Shown here one piece after another: positions 15,942 through 25,509 of a DNA stretch of 64,000 nucleotides. Where the stretch lies: assembly GCF_019916025.1 (NCBI RefSeq), contig NZ_CP079737.1, positions 1,798,001-1,862,000 of the forward strand, in the 5' to 3' direction. The stretch is from Paraclostridium bifermentans. Its GTDB lineage: Bacteria; Bacillota; Clostridia; Peptostreptococcales; Peptostreptococcaceae. A program made the translations under genes and the position numbers. The notes beneath the pieces were generated by a model, which worked only from the letters and a program-made list of their open reading frames with translations, did not search any database and had not been told where the DNA came from. Each line of letters starts with the position of its first letter. Position 1 is the stretch's first letter.

Positions 15942-17114
15942 TTACATATTATCTACTGCATTTTTTAATCTTTCTAAAGCTTCTTTAACAGTAGATATCG
16001 GGCACCCTATATTCATTCTCATAAATCCACTACCACCTTTTCCAAAAGCTGTTCCAGTACTTAATGCTAATTTAGCCTTTTCAAGGAAAAATATTTCTAA
16101 TTCTTCATCCGATAATCCCAATTCTCTACAGTCTAACCAAGTTAAAAACGTTCCTTCTTGTTTTATCACTTTAATTTTAGGTACATTTTCATTTACAAAT
16201 TTTAATACATAATTGTAGTTACTTTCTATATATTCAAGCAACTCTTCAAGCCATGTTTCTCCTTTATTATATGCTGCAATTAAAGCCTCCGCACCTAAAA
16301 CATTAGGAGTTGTACTGAATAGTTCTTTATATCTGTTTCTTAATTTTTCATCAGTTATAATAGCATTTGAAACATACAATCCAGCTAGGTTAAACGTTTT
16401 ACTAGGAGCTGTTAAAGTTACTATGTTATCTTTATAATAAGGTGCTACTGTTGTCAATGAAGTATGTTTATATCCCTTAAATACTAGATCTGAATGTATT
16501 TCATCACTTATTATAAAAACTTTATAACTTTCACATATTTCTAATATTCTTTCTAGTTCTTCTTTAGTCCATACCCTTCCTATTGGATTATGAGGATTGC
16601 ATAATATAAGAACTTTAACACCTGTAGATATTTTATTTTCAAACTCATCAAAATCTATTTCATATCTATTATCTTTTATAAATAATTCACTTTGAACTAC
16701 ATCGCATTTATTTTCATTTAATACTCTAAAAAATGAATGGTAAACAGGAGATTGAACTAATACCTTATCATTTTCTTTTGTTAAAATTTTCAGTAAGAAA
16801 TTTATAGCTGTTACTACTCCTGGAGTGTATACTACATCTTCAACATTTATATCTACATTATGTCTATTTTTCATCCATTTTACAACAGATTCATAATAAC
16901 CATTAACTGTATCATATCCTAAATTTCCTGTAGATAGTTTATTTTGTAATGCTTTAGTTATTTCATCACAAGTTTTAAAATCCATATCTGCAATCCACAT
17001 CGGAATTATGTCATCTTCATTTGTATTGAAATTTTCTTTGTATTTATCATATTTAACAGCATTTGTTCCAAGTCTATTTACTCCCTCATTAAAACTATCC
17101 TTATACATACTCAT
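15942..17114 (-). CDS. MalY/PatB family aminotransferase, cystathionine beta-lyase-like
   Basis: A 390-residue fold-type I PLP enzyme. PLP lysine K239 lies in APSKTFNLAG, D204 in ISDEIHSDL, and CNPHNPIGR is at 172-180. These are the diagnostic PatB/MalY features. Such enzymes cleave C-S bonds in cystathionine or cysteine, releasing a thiol or sulfide, pyruvate and ammonia. It heads the operon with yqeC, mocA and the MoeA-like gene, so it may supply sulfur (or handle selenocysteine) for cofactor maturation; that link is inference. GGGAGGGATG precedes the ATG. Confidence 0.88.
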   Translation of the reverse strand: MSMYKDSFNEGVNRLGTNAVKYDKYKENFNTNEDDIIPMWIADMDFKTCDEITKALQNKLSTGNLGYDTVNGYYESVVKWMKNRHNVDINVEDVVYTPGVVTAINFLLKILTKENDKVLVQSPVYHSFFRVLNENKCDVVQSELFIKDNRYEIDFDEFENKISTGVKVLILCNPHNPIGRVWTKEELERILEICESYKVFIISDEIHSDLVFKGYKHTSLTTVAPYYKDNIVTLTAPSKTFNLAGLYVSNAIITDEKLRNRYKELFSTTPNVLGAEALIAAYNKGETWLEELLEYIESNYNYVLKFVNENVPKIKVIKQEGTFLTWLDCRELGLSDEELEIFFLEKAKLALSTGTAFGKGGSGFMRMNIGCPISTVKEALERLKNAVDNM

Positions 17115-17205
17115 CCCTCCCTGAATTTTATTTTACATATTTTAAATTTTATATTAATTCTATAAGTTTTTCAAGTTTCATAAGAGTTTATATCTTATTT
17201 TATAC

Positions 17206-17865
17206 TTAATTTAAAGCATTTTTTCTCTTTGAAAATTTATAGATCAAATAAATGTATAGTATATCAAAGAATTGAATTAAAGCTATTATAAATAATTCAG
17301 TAGTTATTGATGGTATCATATTAGTAAATTTTAAGATAGCAACAGTCAATGTTCCCATCCATTTGAATATAGCTATATAGATAGACTGACCTGAAGTATT
17401 TCCTCTATTCAAAAGCATACTTACAAACAATATAGACATTATTAAGTTTTGTATATTCGCAATAAACCCAGATGTTTGAGTTATATCATCCTTAAATAAT
17501 ATAGAAAAATCATTTACAGATAAAATCATAAATAATATCGAACAAACTAAAATAAATACAGTAAAAATGTATAGTGATTTTTTGCTTATAATACCTATAT
17601 ATTTCCTAGATTTATATCCATATTTGAAAAAAGTGTATAATATTATTAAATCAAGTAATAACCAAGTTAAAAATATTATTTTTGCAAAAAGTAAATTCCC
17701 TGGAGGATATATAAAACTAAAAGTAAACTCCCAGGCCAGATTAAGACTTAGCGCAAATAAAGGCATTCCATAAGTTTTATCTTTAAAGCTTTTATGTATT
17801 ATCAATATATAAGCTATACTCCAAAATACTCCACACAAAACTTGTAAACATAATTCAAATTTCAA
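17206..17865 (-). CDS. Pyr4-like transmembrane terpene cyclase family protein
   Basis: A 219-residue membrane protein with seven predicted helices. The segment FKDKTYGMPLFALSLNLAWE (about 27-46) followed by FTFSFIYPPGN is the signature of the Pyr4/PaxB-type membrane terpene cyclase family, with its conserved acidic residue at E46. A late acidic residue lies in the last helix (FFDILYIYLIY, about 199-209). Fungal members cyclise farnesylated or geranylgeranylated aromatic intermediates; bacterial homologues are mostly uncharacterised. No prenyltransferase or terpenoid genes lie nearby, so its substrate, and even its activity, are unknown. Family assignment is from recall of motifs, not a search. 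Confidence 0.6.
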   Translation of the reverse strand: MKFELCLQVLCGVFWSIAYILIIHKSFKDKTYGMPLFALSLNLAWEFTFSFIYPPGNLLFAKIIFLTWLLLDLIILYTFFKYGYKSRKYIGIISKKSLYIFTVFILVCSILFMILSVNDFSILFKDDITQTSGFIANIQNLIMSILFVSMLLNRGNTSGQSIYIAIFKWMGTLTVAILKFTNMIPSITTELFIIALIQFFDILYIYLIYKFSKRKNALN

Positions 17866-17958
17866 TTTTCCACCCCTATATTAAATCTATTATACAAATT
17901 TGTATATATAACTATTACAATTATATATAGTTAATAAATTATAAATCATTATTAAAAT

Positions 17959-17995
17959 TAAAAAGACCTATACACTTAGTATAGGTCTTTTTTTT
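17959..17995 (-). terminator. Intrinsic terminator of the aminotransferase gene
   Basis: AAAGACCTATAC pairs with GTATAGGTCTTT across a five-base loop; T runs lie on both strands. Confidence 0.85.
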
Positions 17996-18006
17996 GCATT
18001 TATTTA

Positions 18007-19200
18007 TTATCTATCTAATTTTAAGTAAGCTTCTAATCCTTCTTTTAATATCTTAGCTGCTTTTGATAAGTCTTCTTTATTTAATATATAAGCAAGTCTT
18101 ATCTCGTCAACTCCAAGACCTTTAGTTTTATAGAATCCTTCAGCAGGACAAGGCATTACTGTCTCTCCATCGATTTCAAAATCGCTTAGCATCCATTTAA
18201 CAAAATCATCAGCACTCTTAACTGGTAACTTAGCTACTATATAGAATGCTCCTGTTGGCTTTTTACATATAACACCAGGAACTTTTACAAGTTCATTGTA
18301 TAAAACATCTCTTCTTTCTCTATACTCTTCATTTACTTCTGTTAAGTAAGAATTTGGAGTTTTGTAAAGTTCTACTGCTCCAATTTGCTCTAATGTAGGA
18401 ACTGATAATCTAGCTTGACAAAGTTTTAATATTTCACCCATAAATTCTTTGTTTTTAGAAGCTAAAGAACCTATTCTAGATCCACATGCACTATATCTTT
18501 TAGATACACTGTCTACTATTATAACTCTATCTTCTACTTCTTTAACATTTCCTAAACTAGTGTAGTCTCCCTCATATACAAACTCTCTATAAACTTCATC
18601 TGCTATTATCCATAGCTCATGTTCTTTAGCTATATCAGATATCATGTCTATTTCTTCTTTAGTATAAACTACTCCACTTGGGTTTCCTGGATTTGAGAAT
18701 AATATAGCACGAGTGTTTTCATCTATCTTAGATACGATTTCCTCTTTAGAAGGTAAGTGGAATCCGTTTTCAGCAAAAGTAGTTATTGGCTTTATTTCAA
18801 CTCCAACTGCGTTTGCAAAACTATTATAGTTTGAATAGAATGGTTCAGGTACTAATATATTGTCCCCTTCATTACATATAGTTAACATTGTAAAGAATAA
18901 AGCTTCACTACCACCGTTTAATATTAATATATCTTCTAAATCAAAGTTTATATCATATTCTCTGTAGTATTTTTGTATTGCTTCTCTAAGTTCATGTAAA
19001 CCTTCTGATAAAGCGTACTCTAAAACTTCTTCTTTATTGTTAGCTATTGCCTCGAAAAAGTTTTCCGGAGTTTTAATATCTGGTTGTCCTATATTTAAAT
19101 GATATACTTTTTTCCCTTGTTTTTTAGCTTGTGCTGCATAAGTTAATAGCTCCATTATAGTTGAAGCTTCTACTGATTTTATTCTTGAAGAAAATTTCAT
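18007..19200 (-). CDS. Class I/II aminotransferase (aspartate aminotransferase-like)
   Basis: A 397-residue PLP enzyme of aminotransferase subgroup I. NPGNPSG is at 170-176, D201 in ADEVYREF, and the PLP lysine K234 in SVSKRYSACGSRIG. The N-terminus LNIGQPDIKTP is typical of this class. It transfers an amino group between an amino acid and 2-oxoglutarate or similar; aspartate or aromatic substrates are equally possible. TTAGGAGGC precedes the ATG. It is a single-gene unit with its own terminator. Confidence 0.9.
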   Translation of the reverse strand: MKFSSRIKSVEASTIMELLTYAAQAKKQGKKVYHLNIGQPDIKTPENFFEAIANNKEEVLEYALSEGLHELREAIQKYYREYDINFDLEDILILNGGSEALFFTMLTICNEGDNILVPEPFYSNYNSFANAVGVEIKPITTFAENGFHLPSKEEIVSKIDENTRAILFSNPGNPSGVVYTKEEIDMISDIAKEHELWIIADEVYREFVYEGDYTSLGNVKEVEDRVIIVDSVSKRYSACGSRIGSLASKNKEFMGEILKLCQARLSVPTLEQIGAVELYKTPNSYLTEVNEEYRERRDVLYNELVKVPGVICKKPTGAFYIVAKLPVKSADDFVKWMLSDFEIDGETVMPCPAEGFYKTKGLGVDEIRLAYILNKEDLSKAAKILKEGLEAYLKLDR

Positions 19201-19445
19201 ATTTTTGCCTCCTAATTGTCCCTTTAATTATATTGATGTATGTGGTATACAATATTTCTTCTTTACCCATATTCTAACATATTAAAACAAATTAGTTAAA
19301 CGTTTTTTTCAGATATTAAAAAGTTATTATTTTCTGTATTTTAAGTAAATTTCATAAACTATTGAAAATTACTCAATCTAAGTATATATTATTTACATAA
19401 GTTGTGAAAACAATTACATAAATTTTAATATTTTGGAGGGTGTTT

Positions 19446-20291
19446 ATGACAAACTTAGTTAATGCTAAATGGTTAAAAGAAAATTTAAATAATGAAAATC
19501 TAGTTATTGTCGATTGTAGATTTGACTTAATGGATAAAGAATATGGTAAAAAAAGTTATGAAAAAAATCATATAAAAAGTGCAGTTAGAATAGATATAGA
19601 AACTGAATTATCTAGTAAAGTTCAAGAACACGGAGGTAGGCATCCACTTCCTACTGTAGACGAGTTAAAAAGTACTTTTGAAAACTTAGGTATAAATAAT
19701 GATTCAATAGTTGTTTGCTATGATGAAGGAGATTTAGCTGGTCCATCTAGACTATGGTGGACTTTAAAGTATCTAGGTCATGATAAGGTATATGTTTTAG
19801 ACGGTGGAATAAATGCATTCATTGAAATTGGTGGAGATACTAATAATGAAGTTACTACAGTTTCTAAAAATGGAGAGTTTGTAGTTAATGTAAATGATTC
19901 AATGAGAGTTGATATGAACTATGTAAAAGAAAGATTGTATAAAGACGGGGTTGCTATAATAGACTCTAGAGAACATAAAAGATACTTAGGTGAATTTGAA
20001 CCTGTAGATAGAAAAGCTGGTCATATCCCTAGTGCAATGAACTATTTTTGGATGGACATATTAGAAAAAGATGGAGATAAAATAAATATAAAATCTGTAG
20101 AAGATTTAAAAAAACACTTTGAAAAGTTAAATGAATTTGACGAGGTTATAGTTTATTGCGGATCTGGTATAACTGCTTGTCCTAACAGTTTAGCACTTAG
20201 CGAAAGCGGAATAAAGCATAAAGTTTACTCTGGAAGTTTTAGTGATTGGGTAAGCTATGATGATAATGATGTAAATACTACAGTTCAATAA
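19446..20291 (+). CDS. Thiosulfate/3-mercaptopyruvate sulfurtransferase (tandem rhodanese)
   Basis: A 281-residue protein with two rhodanese domains. The N-terminal one is inactive-type (about 5-130, with DLAGPSRLWWTLKYLGH). The C-terminal one (about 155-278) carries the active-site loop CGSGITAC, with C238 as the persulfide-forming residue. It moves sulfane sulfur to cyanide, thiols or acceptor proteins. I use the ATG five bases after GGAGGG; a GTG two codons earlier overlaps the ribosome site. It is the only plus-strand gene between 11 and 39 kb, standing among molybdenum-hydroxylase genes, so a role in sulfurating the cofactor is possible but unproven. Confidence 0.9.
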   Translation: MTNLVNAKWLKENLNNENLVIVDCRFDLMDKEYGKKSYEKNHIKSAVRIDIETELSSKVQEHGGRHPLPTVDELKSTFENLGINNDSIVVCYDEGDLAGPSRLWWTLKYLGHDKVYVLDGGINAFIEIGGDTNNEVTTVSKNGEFVVNVNDSMRVDMNYVKERLYKDGVAIIDSREHKRYLGEFEPVDRKAGHIPSAMNYFWMDILEKDGDKINIKSVEDLKKHFEKLNEFDEVIVYCGSGITACPNSLALSESGIKHKVYSGSFSDWVSYDDNDVNTTVQ

Positions 20292-20298
20292 TAAAAAT

Positions 20299-20340
20299 AA
20301 AAAGGATGTTTCAAGTTTTATTGAAATCATCCTTTTTTGT
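20299..20340. terminator. Bidirectional terminator between convergent genes
   Basis: A long hairpin: AAAGGATG and TTTCAA pair with TTGAAA and CATCCTTT around a six-base loop, with T runs on both strands. Confidence 0.85.
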
Positions 20341-20346
20341 TTTTAT

Positions 20347-20640
20347 TTATACATTTTTAATAAGTTCTCTTTCAGCTTCTTTTTTATCCATGTATTCATT
20401 TAATCTTTTTTCTGCTATAACTTTTATTTCATCAAAACTCATTTTATTTTCTTTATTTTTAACTATCTCCATCCCAATTTCAAGCAACTCTTGATCCGTA
20501 AATTTACTTTGTATGTACTCCTCTATTCTTGGTATATCTTTAGGCTCTATATCTTTATATACTTGTGTCATAGCTATTAAGCTATTAACTAAATTAAAAT
20601 CTGTTACTAAACTTAGTTTGCTTAAGTCTAAATTTTTCAT
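20347..20640 (-). CDS. Small helical protein of unknown function (97 aa)
   Basis: A soluble, charged and probably all-helical protein with no motif I recognise. The ATG follows GGGGGAT. A bidirectional terminator closes it. It has no hydrophobic segment and no Cys. Neighbours (sulfurtransferase, acetyltransferase) give no clear hint. Confidence 0.65.
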   Translation of the reverse strand: MKNLDLSKLSLVTDFNLVNSLIAMTQVYKDIEPKDIPRIEEYIQSKFTDQELLEIGMEIVKNKENKMSFDEIKVIAEKRLNEYMDKKEAERELIKNV

Positions 20641-20718
20641 ACATATCCCCCATTTTCTTATTGATAATACTATTATAGCACATCATTAACGCAATTTTCT
20701 TAATATTGCATATTTTAA

Positions 20719-21525
20719 TTATTTAGATTTAGATAAAAATTTCGTAGCAAAATCTACACATTCTCTCTGAGACATCAATTTACAATTTGCATTTCCTATT
20801 TTATAGTTTATAACCTTGTGATTATTTTCAAAAACTTCTCCAATATATCCAAAACAATCAGAATCGACTTCTAAATCTTCGAATTCTTTCCATACTCTCA
20901 TTCCATTTTCTAGTATAGGTGCTCCTGATATAAATGTTTCTCTGCAGTTGCTTCTATACTCACTTAAATGAAATGATGTATTGTTTTCATAAGGCACACC
21001 TAGCAGAAGAACATATCCGTCTAAATCGTAAATTCTAGCTAATGGTGATTTTTCTGATAACCCATATTCTAAGCTATGGTTATTTGTTATAAATTCTTTA
21101 TCTTTTCCATAAGCACTAAATGAAACTTGCGGATGATTACTTCTTGTTACCCCTTCATAACTTATAAAAGTTTGTGCTATTATTCCCATTCCTCTACATG
21201 GAGTTGTTAATTTATTAAAAGCTGGCATTTCATCTTTTATAATTTCATGCCAACTTTCAGGAACAGGTGGATTACACCAATATATTGGGTCAGAATAGTC
21301 TCCAGTGTGACTAGGCATAACTATATTACCATTTTCTCCTACAGCCTCTAAAAGAGCGTCTATAACAGATATAGGTCCTCCACAAACCCATCCAATCGAA
21401 CTTAGAGATGAGTGTACTATAATAGTCATCCCTTTTTTAACTCCCATAGCTTTTAGATCTTTAAGTAAACTTGTTTTTGTATTAATTTTTAAACTTGATT
21501 TAATTATATTCTCTTCATTACTCAT
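20719..21525 (-). CDS. AAC(3)-family N-acetyltransferase (YokD-like)
   Basis: A 268-residue protein of the aminoglycoside 3-N-acetyltransferase fold. Motifs: IVHSSLSSIGWVCGG (about 36-50), MPSHTGDYSDP (about 70-80) and HPQVSFSAYG (about 133-142). These surround the acetyl-CoA and catalytic His region. Many chromosomal members in Firmicutes do not confer drug resistance, so I do not call it a resistance gene. Start is the ATG after GAGGGAT; an ATG four codons earlier overlaps that site. Confidence 0.82.
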   Translation of the reverse strand: MSNEENIIKSSLKINTKTSLLKDLKAMGVKKGMTIIVHSSLSSIGWVCGGPISVIDALLEAVGENGNIVMPSHTGDYSDPIYWCNPPVPESWHEIIKDEMPAFNKLTTPCRGMGIIAQTFISYEGVTRSNHPQVSFSAYGKDKEFITNNHSLEYGLSEKSPLARIYDLDGYVLLLGVPYENNTSFHLSEYRSNCRETFISGAPILENGMRVWKEFEDLEVDSDCFGYIGEVFENNHKVINYKIGNANCKLMSQRECVDFATKFLSKSK

Positions 21526-21615
21526 AATATCCCTCATTTAATTTTTCAATTTATTATAAATTCGATAAAAATAATTTCAAACCTTTTAATATATAGTTAA
21601 TTTTATATAATCAAT

Positions 21616-21810
21616 AAAAAATTCGCTTCGCTCATGTCGCTCAAATTTCATGTCGTCAACGTCCACTCGGTAAACTCGTGTCCGTTACTCAAACGACTCC
21701 GTACGTTGCTCAAAATATCATTTTTTACTTTCACCAAAACATATATATAGCTATGTTACATAAGTTATCCACAAACCTTAGTTAAGTATAATTTACTTAA
21801 ACGTAAAAAA
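21616..21810 (-). repeat. Dispersed intergenic repeat, copy 1 (longest)
   Basis: About 195 bases between two minus-strand genes. It shares long blocks with the copy at 30357-30504, including ATTTTTTACTTTCACCAAAA, TATGTTACATAAGTTATCC and AAGTATAATTT, and ends in CTTAAACGTAAAAAA next to a terminator. Relative to that copy it carries about 55 extra bases in a GC-richer portion with repeated CTC/CGT words. It contains TTATCCACA (21765-21773), a perfect DnaA-box consensus. Strand is given as the direction of the flanking genes. Confidence 0.75.
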
Positions 21811-21834
21811 GTTAGGATAATTATCCTAACTTTT
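21805..21834 (-). terminator. Intrinsic terminator of the xanthine dehydrogenase operon
   Basis: A perfect 26-bp palindrome (21808-21820 with 21821-21833) followed on the minus strand by six T. Confidence 0.8.
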
Positions 21835-24100
21835 ATTTATTCATTTCCATAAATACTTTCTCAGGTGTTATAGGAAGCGTATTAACTCTAACTCCACAAG
21901 CATTATATACAGATTCTTGTATAGCTGGTAGAGGTGTGTTTATAACAACTTCTCCTACTGATTTCGCTCCAAATGGACCTGTTGGTTCATTAGTTTCTAC
22001 AAAATCTACTATAACATTTCCGACATCACATCTAGCCGGTATTTTATATTGCATAAATGTATTTGTATCCATATGCCCGTCATCTGTATGTCTAACTTCT
22101 TCAAACATAGCCATTCCTATACCTTGAACTATACCACCTTCAACTTGTATCTTTGCTAAGTTTTTATTTATAACTGTACCACAATCTACAACAGCAACAT
22201 AATCAATAACTTCATATTTACCTGTTTCTAAATCCATCTCTGTTTCAACAAACCCAGCTATAAATGGAGGAGGTGATACTTCACTACCATGAGATGCATA
22301 TCCTACTAACTGTTCTTTTTCTGGTCCAACTGTAAAATCAACCGCTATATCAAATACTGATATTCTATTGTGCTCACTATATACATACTCACCGTCAAAT
22401 TCAGTATATTCTTTGTCTATTCCAAGTCTCTTAGCCCCTATATCTATTATCTTGTCACGAAGTATGTTAGAAGCTTTAACAACAGCCATTCCTGTGACAT
22501 AAGTTGTAGATGATGCATAAGATCCCGGATCATATGGTACTACATCAGTATCAGCTGATATAACAGTAATTTTATCCATTGTAGTTTCTAATATTTCACA
22601 TGCCATTTGTGCTAAAATAGTGTCACTTCCAGTTCCCATATCTGTAGACCCTACCATTAATGTGTAATTGCCATCATCATTTAATTTTATTTCCACACTA
22701 GCTGTATCAATACCTGCTATACCTGATCCTTGCATAGTAAGTCCCATTCCAACACTTCTAACTTTTCCATTTTCTAATTTTTTAGAAGGATATTTTTCAT
22801 CCCATTTTATAAGTTCTTTTCCTTTATTTATACATTTTACTAAATCTACACTATTTAAAGTTTTATCATAAGCAAAGCTAGTTTCGCCTTCTTTTACTAT
22901 ATTTTTAAGTCTTATTTCTGTAGGATCTATATTTAATTTATGTGCTAACATGTTTATAGTTGATTCTACTGCAAAACATCCTTGTGTAGCCCCATACCCT
23001 CTAAGCGCTCCAGCTGGCATTTTGTTTGTATATACTACATTCCCTTTGAATCTAGATGCTGTAAGCTTATTGTACATAGGCATAGTTTTTTCTCCTACTA
23101 ACCCAAAAGTCGTTGAAGCATGTTCTCCATATGCTCCCGTATCAGATAAAGCATCTATATCTATAACTTTTATTATTCCGTCTTTTGTTGCTCCAATCTT
23201 TACATCTAACTTCATTGCATGTCTACTTGTAGAACAGTTAAATGTTTCTTTTCTATCATAAATTATTTTTGCAGGTTTTCCTGTTTTTAAAGTTACAATT
23301 GCAGAGAATATTTCAACGCATGCAGTTTGTTTTCCTCCAAATCCTCCACCTATTCTAGGTTTTATAACTCTTATTTTACTTGAAGGTATATTTAGTGCTC
23401 TTGATAAGTGTCTTCTTACATGAAATGGAATTTGTGTAGAACTTACTACAACTAATCTACCTGTATGGTCTAAGTAGTTGTATGCTCTATACGTTTCCAT
23501 CATTGCATGAGCTTGAGCTTGTGTATAATATGTTTCTTCGATTACAACATCACATTTTTCAAGTTCTTCTTCTATATTTCCCTTTTCATACAAATGTTTT
23601 GATACTATATTTCTTTCTCTTTCCATACCTATATCAAAATTGCAGTGTCTCTCTTCATCATGAACTAACATTTCATTGTCAATTGCATCTTCCATATCTA
23701 TTATAGGCTTTAAAACTTCATATTCAACTTTTATCATTTTCATAGCTTTTACTGCAGTTTTTTCATCTATAGCTGCAATTATAGCTACTTCATCGCCAAC
23801 ATATCTAACTGTATCTTCAAGTATCAATCTATCATATGGTGATGGTTCTGGGTATGATTGTCCAGCTAGTGTAAATCTATTGTTAGGTACATCCTTATAA
23901 GTTAATACACACTCTACACCATCAACCATTAAAGCCCTAGACGTATCAATATTTTTTACCTTTGCATAAGCATGAGGACTTCTTAAAATTTTAACAACTA
24001 GTGCATCTTTTGCTGCTAAATCATCAGTATATACAGGCTTACCTGTAGCTATAGACATTCCATCTATTTTATGTATTCCTTTTCCAACTATTTTCATCAT
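21833..24100 (-). CDS. Xanthine dehydrogenase-family molybdopterin-binding subunit
   Basis: A 755-residue large subunit of a molybdenum hydroxylase. Two conserved parts of the cofactor pocket are visible: GGGFGGK (251-257) and AGALRGYGATQ (363-373, Arg in the substrate channel). The C-terminal GPFGAKSVGE supplies the catalytic base E717. These enzymes hydroxylate purines or other N-heterocycles with water-derived oxygen. It is the last gene of a FAD / 2Fe-2S / Mo three-gene set. The purine-type permease upstream and the yqeC-mocA operon nearby favour a purine (xanthine-like) substrate, possibly with a selenium-containing cofactor. Substrate is inferred. Confidence 0.9.
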   Translation of the reverse strand: MMKIVGKGIHKIDGMSIATGKPVYTDDLAAKDALVVKILRSPHAYAKVKNIDTSRALMVDGVECVLTYKDVPNNRFTLAGQSYPEPSPYDRLILEDTVRYVGDEVAIIAAIDEKTAVKAMKMIKVEYEVLKPIIDMEDAIDNEMLVHDEERHCNFDIGMERERNIVSKHLYEKGNIEEELEKCDVVIEETYYTQAQAHAMMETYRAYNYLDHTGRLVVVSSTQIPFHVRRHLSRALNIPSSKIRVIKPRIGGGFGGKQTACVEIFSAIVTLKTGKPAKIIYDRKETFNCSTSRHAMKLDVKIGATKDGIIKVIDIDALSDTGAYGEHASTTFGLVGEKTMPMYNKLTASRFKGNVVYTNKMPAGALRGYGATQGCFAVESTINMLAHKLNIDPTEIRLKNIVKEGETSFAYDKTLNSVDLVKCINKGKELIKWDEKYPSKKLENGKVRSVGMGLTMQGSGIAGIDTASVEIKLNDDGNYTLMVGSTDMGTGSDTILAQMACEILETTMDKITVISADTDVVPYDPGSYASSTTYVTGMAVVKASNILRDKIIDIGAKRLGIDKEYTEFDGEYVYSEHNRISVFDIAVDFTVGPEKEQLVGYASHGSEVSPPPFIAGFVETEMDLETGKYEVIDYVAVVDCGTVINKNLAKIQVEGGIVQGIGMAMFEEVRHTDDGHMDTNTFMQYKIPARCDVGNVIVDFVETNEPTGPFGAKSVGEVVINTPLPAIQESVYNACGVRVNTLPITPEKVFMEMNK

Positions 24101-24550
24101 TTATTTTACCCCCAGATAACTTTTGATTGCTCTTAATTGTCCCATGTATCCTGTACATCTGCATAAATTACCAGTTAGATAGTGTATTATCTCCTCTTCT
24201 GTAGGATTACTTAATTCTTCTTTCATAGCTATAACTGTCATTATAAATCCAGGAGAACAGAATCCACACTGTTCCGCACCTTCGCTAACTAATATTTTTG
24301 CAAATTCACTAGCTTCTTTTTCTAATCCTTCTATAGTTGTAATTTCTTTATTTAATGCTCTAACTGTTAAAGTTGCACATGATAATGTAGGTCTTTTATT
24401 TATCCATACAGAGCAAAGCCCACAACATCCTGTGTCACACCCTCTTTTAACACTTAAATTTCCTAATTTTCTTAAACTATCTACTAAATATTCTTCTGGC
24501 TCTATATCAACTTTTCTCTTTTTCCCATTTACATTAAGTTCTACTAACAT
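24101..24550 (-). CDS. 2Fe-2S subunit of molybdenum hydroxylase
   Basis: A 149-residue protein with two [2Fe-2S] clusters. The plant-type site uses C38, C43, C46 and C58; the C-terminal helical site uses C95, C98, C130 and C132 (CGFC...CRC). It passes electrons from the molybdenum site to the FAD subunit. It overlaps the upstream FAD subunit by seven bases, and its stop is immediately followed by the ATG of the large subunit. Both points indicate translational coupling of the complex. Confidence 0.93.
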   Translation of the reverse strand: MLVELNVNGKKRKVDIEPEEYLVDSLRKLGNLSVKRGCDTGCCGLCSVWINKRPTLSCATLTVRALNKEITTIEGLEKEASEFAKILVSEGAEQCGFCSPGFIMTVIAMKEELSNPTEEEIIHYLTGNLCRCTGYMGQLRAIKSYLGVK

Positions 24551-25335
24551 TTTGTAACCTCCATGATTGCTCTTTTGACTAATACTTTGCTTATTTCTTC
24601 TCTATATTCTTTAGATGCTCTCATATTTGTTCCAAATTCAATATCATTTTTTATTAAATCTATAGCTTTTTCTATATTTTCATCATTTAATTGATTATTA
24701 GATAAAAATTGACTAGCTTCTATAGCTACTTTTGCTCTTTGAGGTCTTGCTCCTATACATATCTTAAATTCATTTTCTAATTTAGCTACAGATACATTTA
24801 GTATTGGATAATCACTTTTAGCATTTCTCATAGACTTATAAACTGCATTTTTATTATTTTTATTTATATATATTTTAGTTAATATGTCTTTTTCATAATT
24901 CTTATTTAAAAACTCATCTAAACTTATTCTTCCACCTTTAAAAGTTTCTACTTCTGTATCTAAACAAAGAAGTGCTACTATTAAATCAGAAAATCCATAT
25001 TTTGAAAATACGCTACCTCCAACTGTAACTACATTTCTAAATTGAACCCCTATTATATCTCTAACTGAATCAGTTAATATTTTAAAATTATTTTTTATAA
25101 TATCGCTAGTTTCTAAACTTCTTAAAGTCGTCATAGCTCCAATTTCTATAAAATTGTCATCTTCTTTTATATAATCTAAATTAAGGTTGGAAAGTTCAAT
25201 TCCTGTACCTATTCTTTTTTTCCCCATTCTTAGAAATGCTGTACCTCCAAGAATTTGATTATTTTTCCTCTTAGTCAATATTGAGTATGCTTCTTCTAAT
25301 GTGTTTGGCTGTACTATATCAGTAAGTGTAAACAT
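24544..25335 (-). CDS. FAD-binding subunit of molybdenum hydroxylase
   Basis: A 263-residue protein with the FAD-binding PCMH fold: ILGGTAFLRMGKKRIGTGIE (about 29-48), then TVGGSVFSKYGFSDL (about 105-120), in place of the usual TxGGNxA motif. A CO-dehydrogenase-flavoprotein-type C-terminal domain follows. It is a little shorter than many relatives (about 290). First gene of the three-subunit set; the order FAD, Fe-S, Mo is common in Clostridia. The ATG follows GGGAGGAACAGT. Confidence 0.9.
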   Translation of the reverse strand: MFTLTDIVQPNTLEEAYSILTKRKNNQILGGTAFLRMGKKRIGTGIELSNLNLDYIKEDDNFIEIGAMTTLRSLETSDIIKNNFKILTDSVRDIIGVQFRNVVTVGGSVFSKYGFSDLIVALLCLDTEVETFKGGRISLDEFLNKNYEKDILTKIYINKNNKNAVYKSMRNAKSDYPILNVSVAKLENEFKICIGARPQRAKVAIEASQFLSNNQLNDENIEKAIDLIKNDIEFGTNMRASKEYREEISKVLVKRAIMEVTKC

Positions 25336-25446
25336 ACTGTTCCTCCCTCTTTAATTATGCAAGTTATTTTATTAATCTATATAATTTTTTTAATTATATC
25401 ACACTTTATTGTTTTACTTTTATTAAAATAATTTAATTATTCCTTA

Positions 25447-25488
25447 AATTTAGGTATAAAAATCCATTTAAATTTTTATACCTAAATT
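25447..25488 (-). terminator. Strong hairpin after the cation/proton antiporter gene
   Basis: A 17-bp perfect stem (25447-25463 with 25472-25488). The T tract after it on the minus strand is weak, so it may be a terminator or an RNA-stabilising end. Confidence 0.5.
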
Positions 25489-25509
25489 AACCTAACAGTA
25501 AATTATATG

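Noticed and set aside
20719-21525. Aminoglycoside resistance determinant
   Set aside because: The protein has the AAC(3) fold, but chromosomal relatives in Firmicutes are often not resistance enzymes and no mobile context is present.
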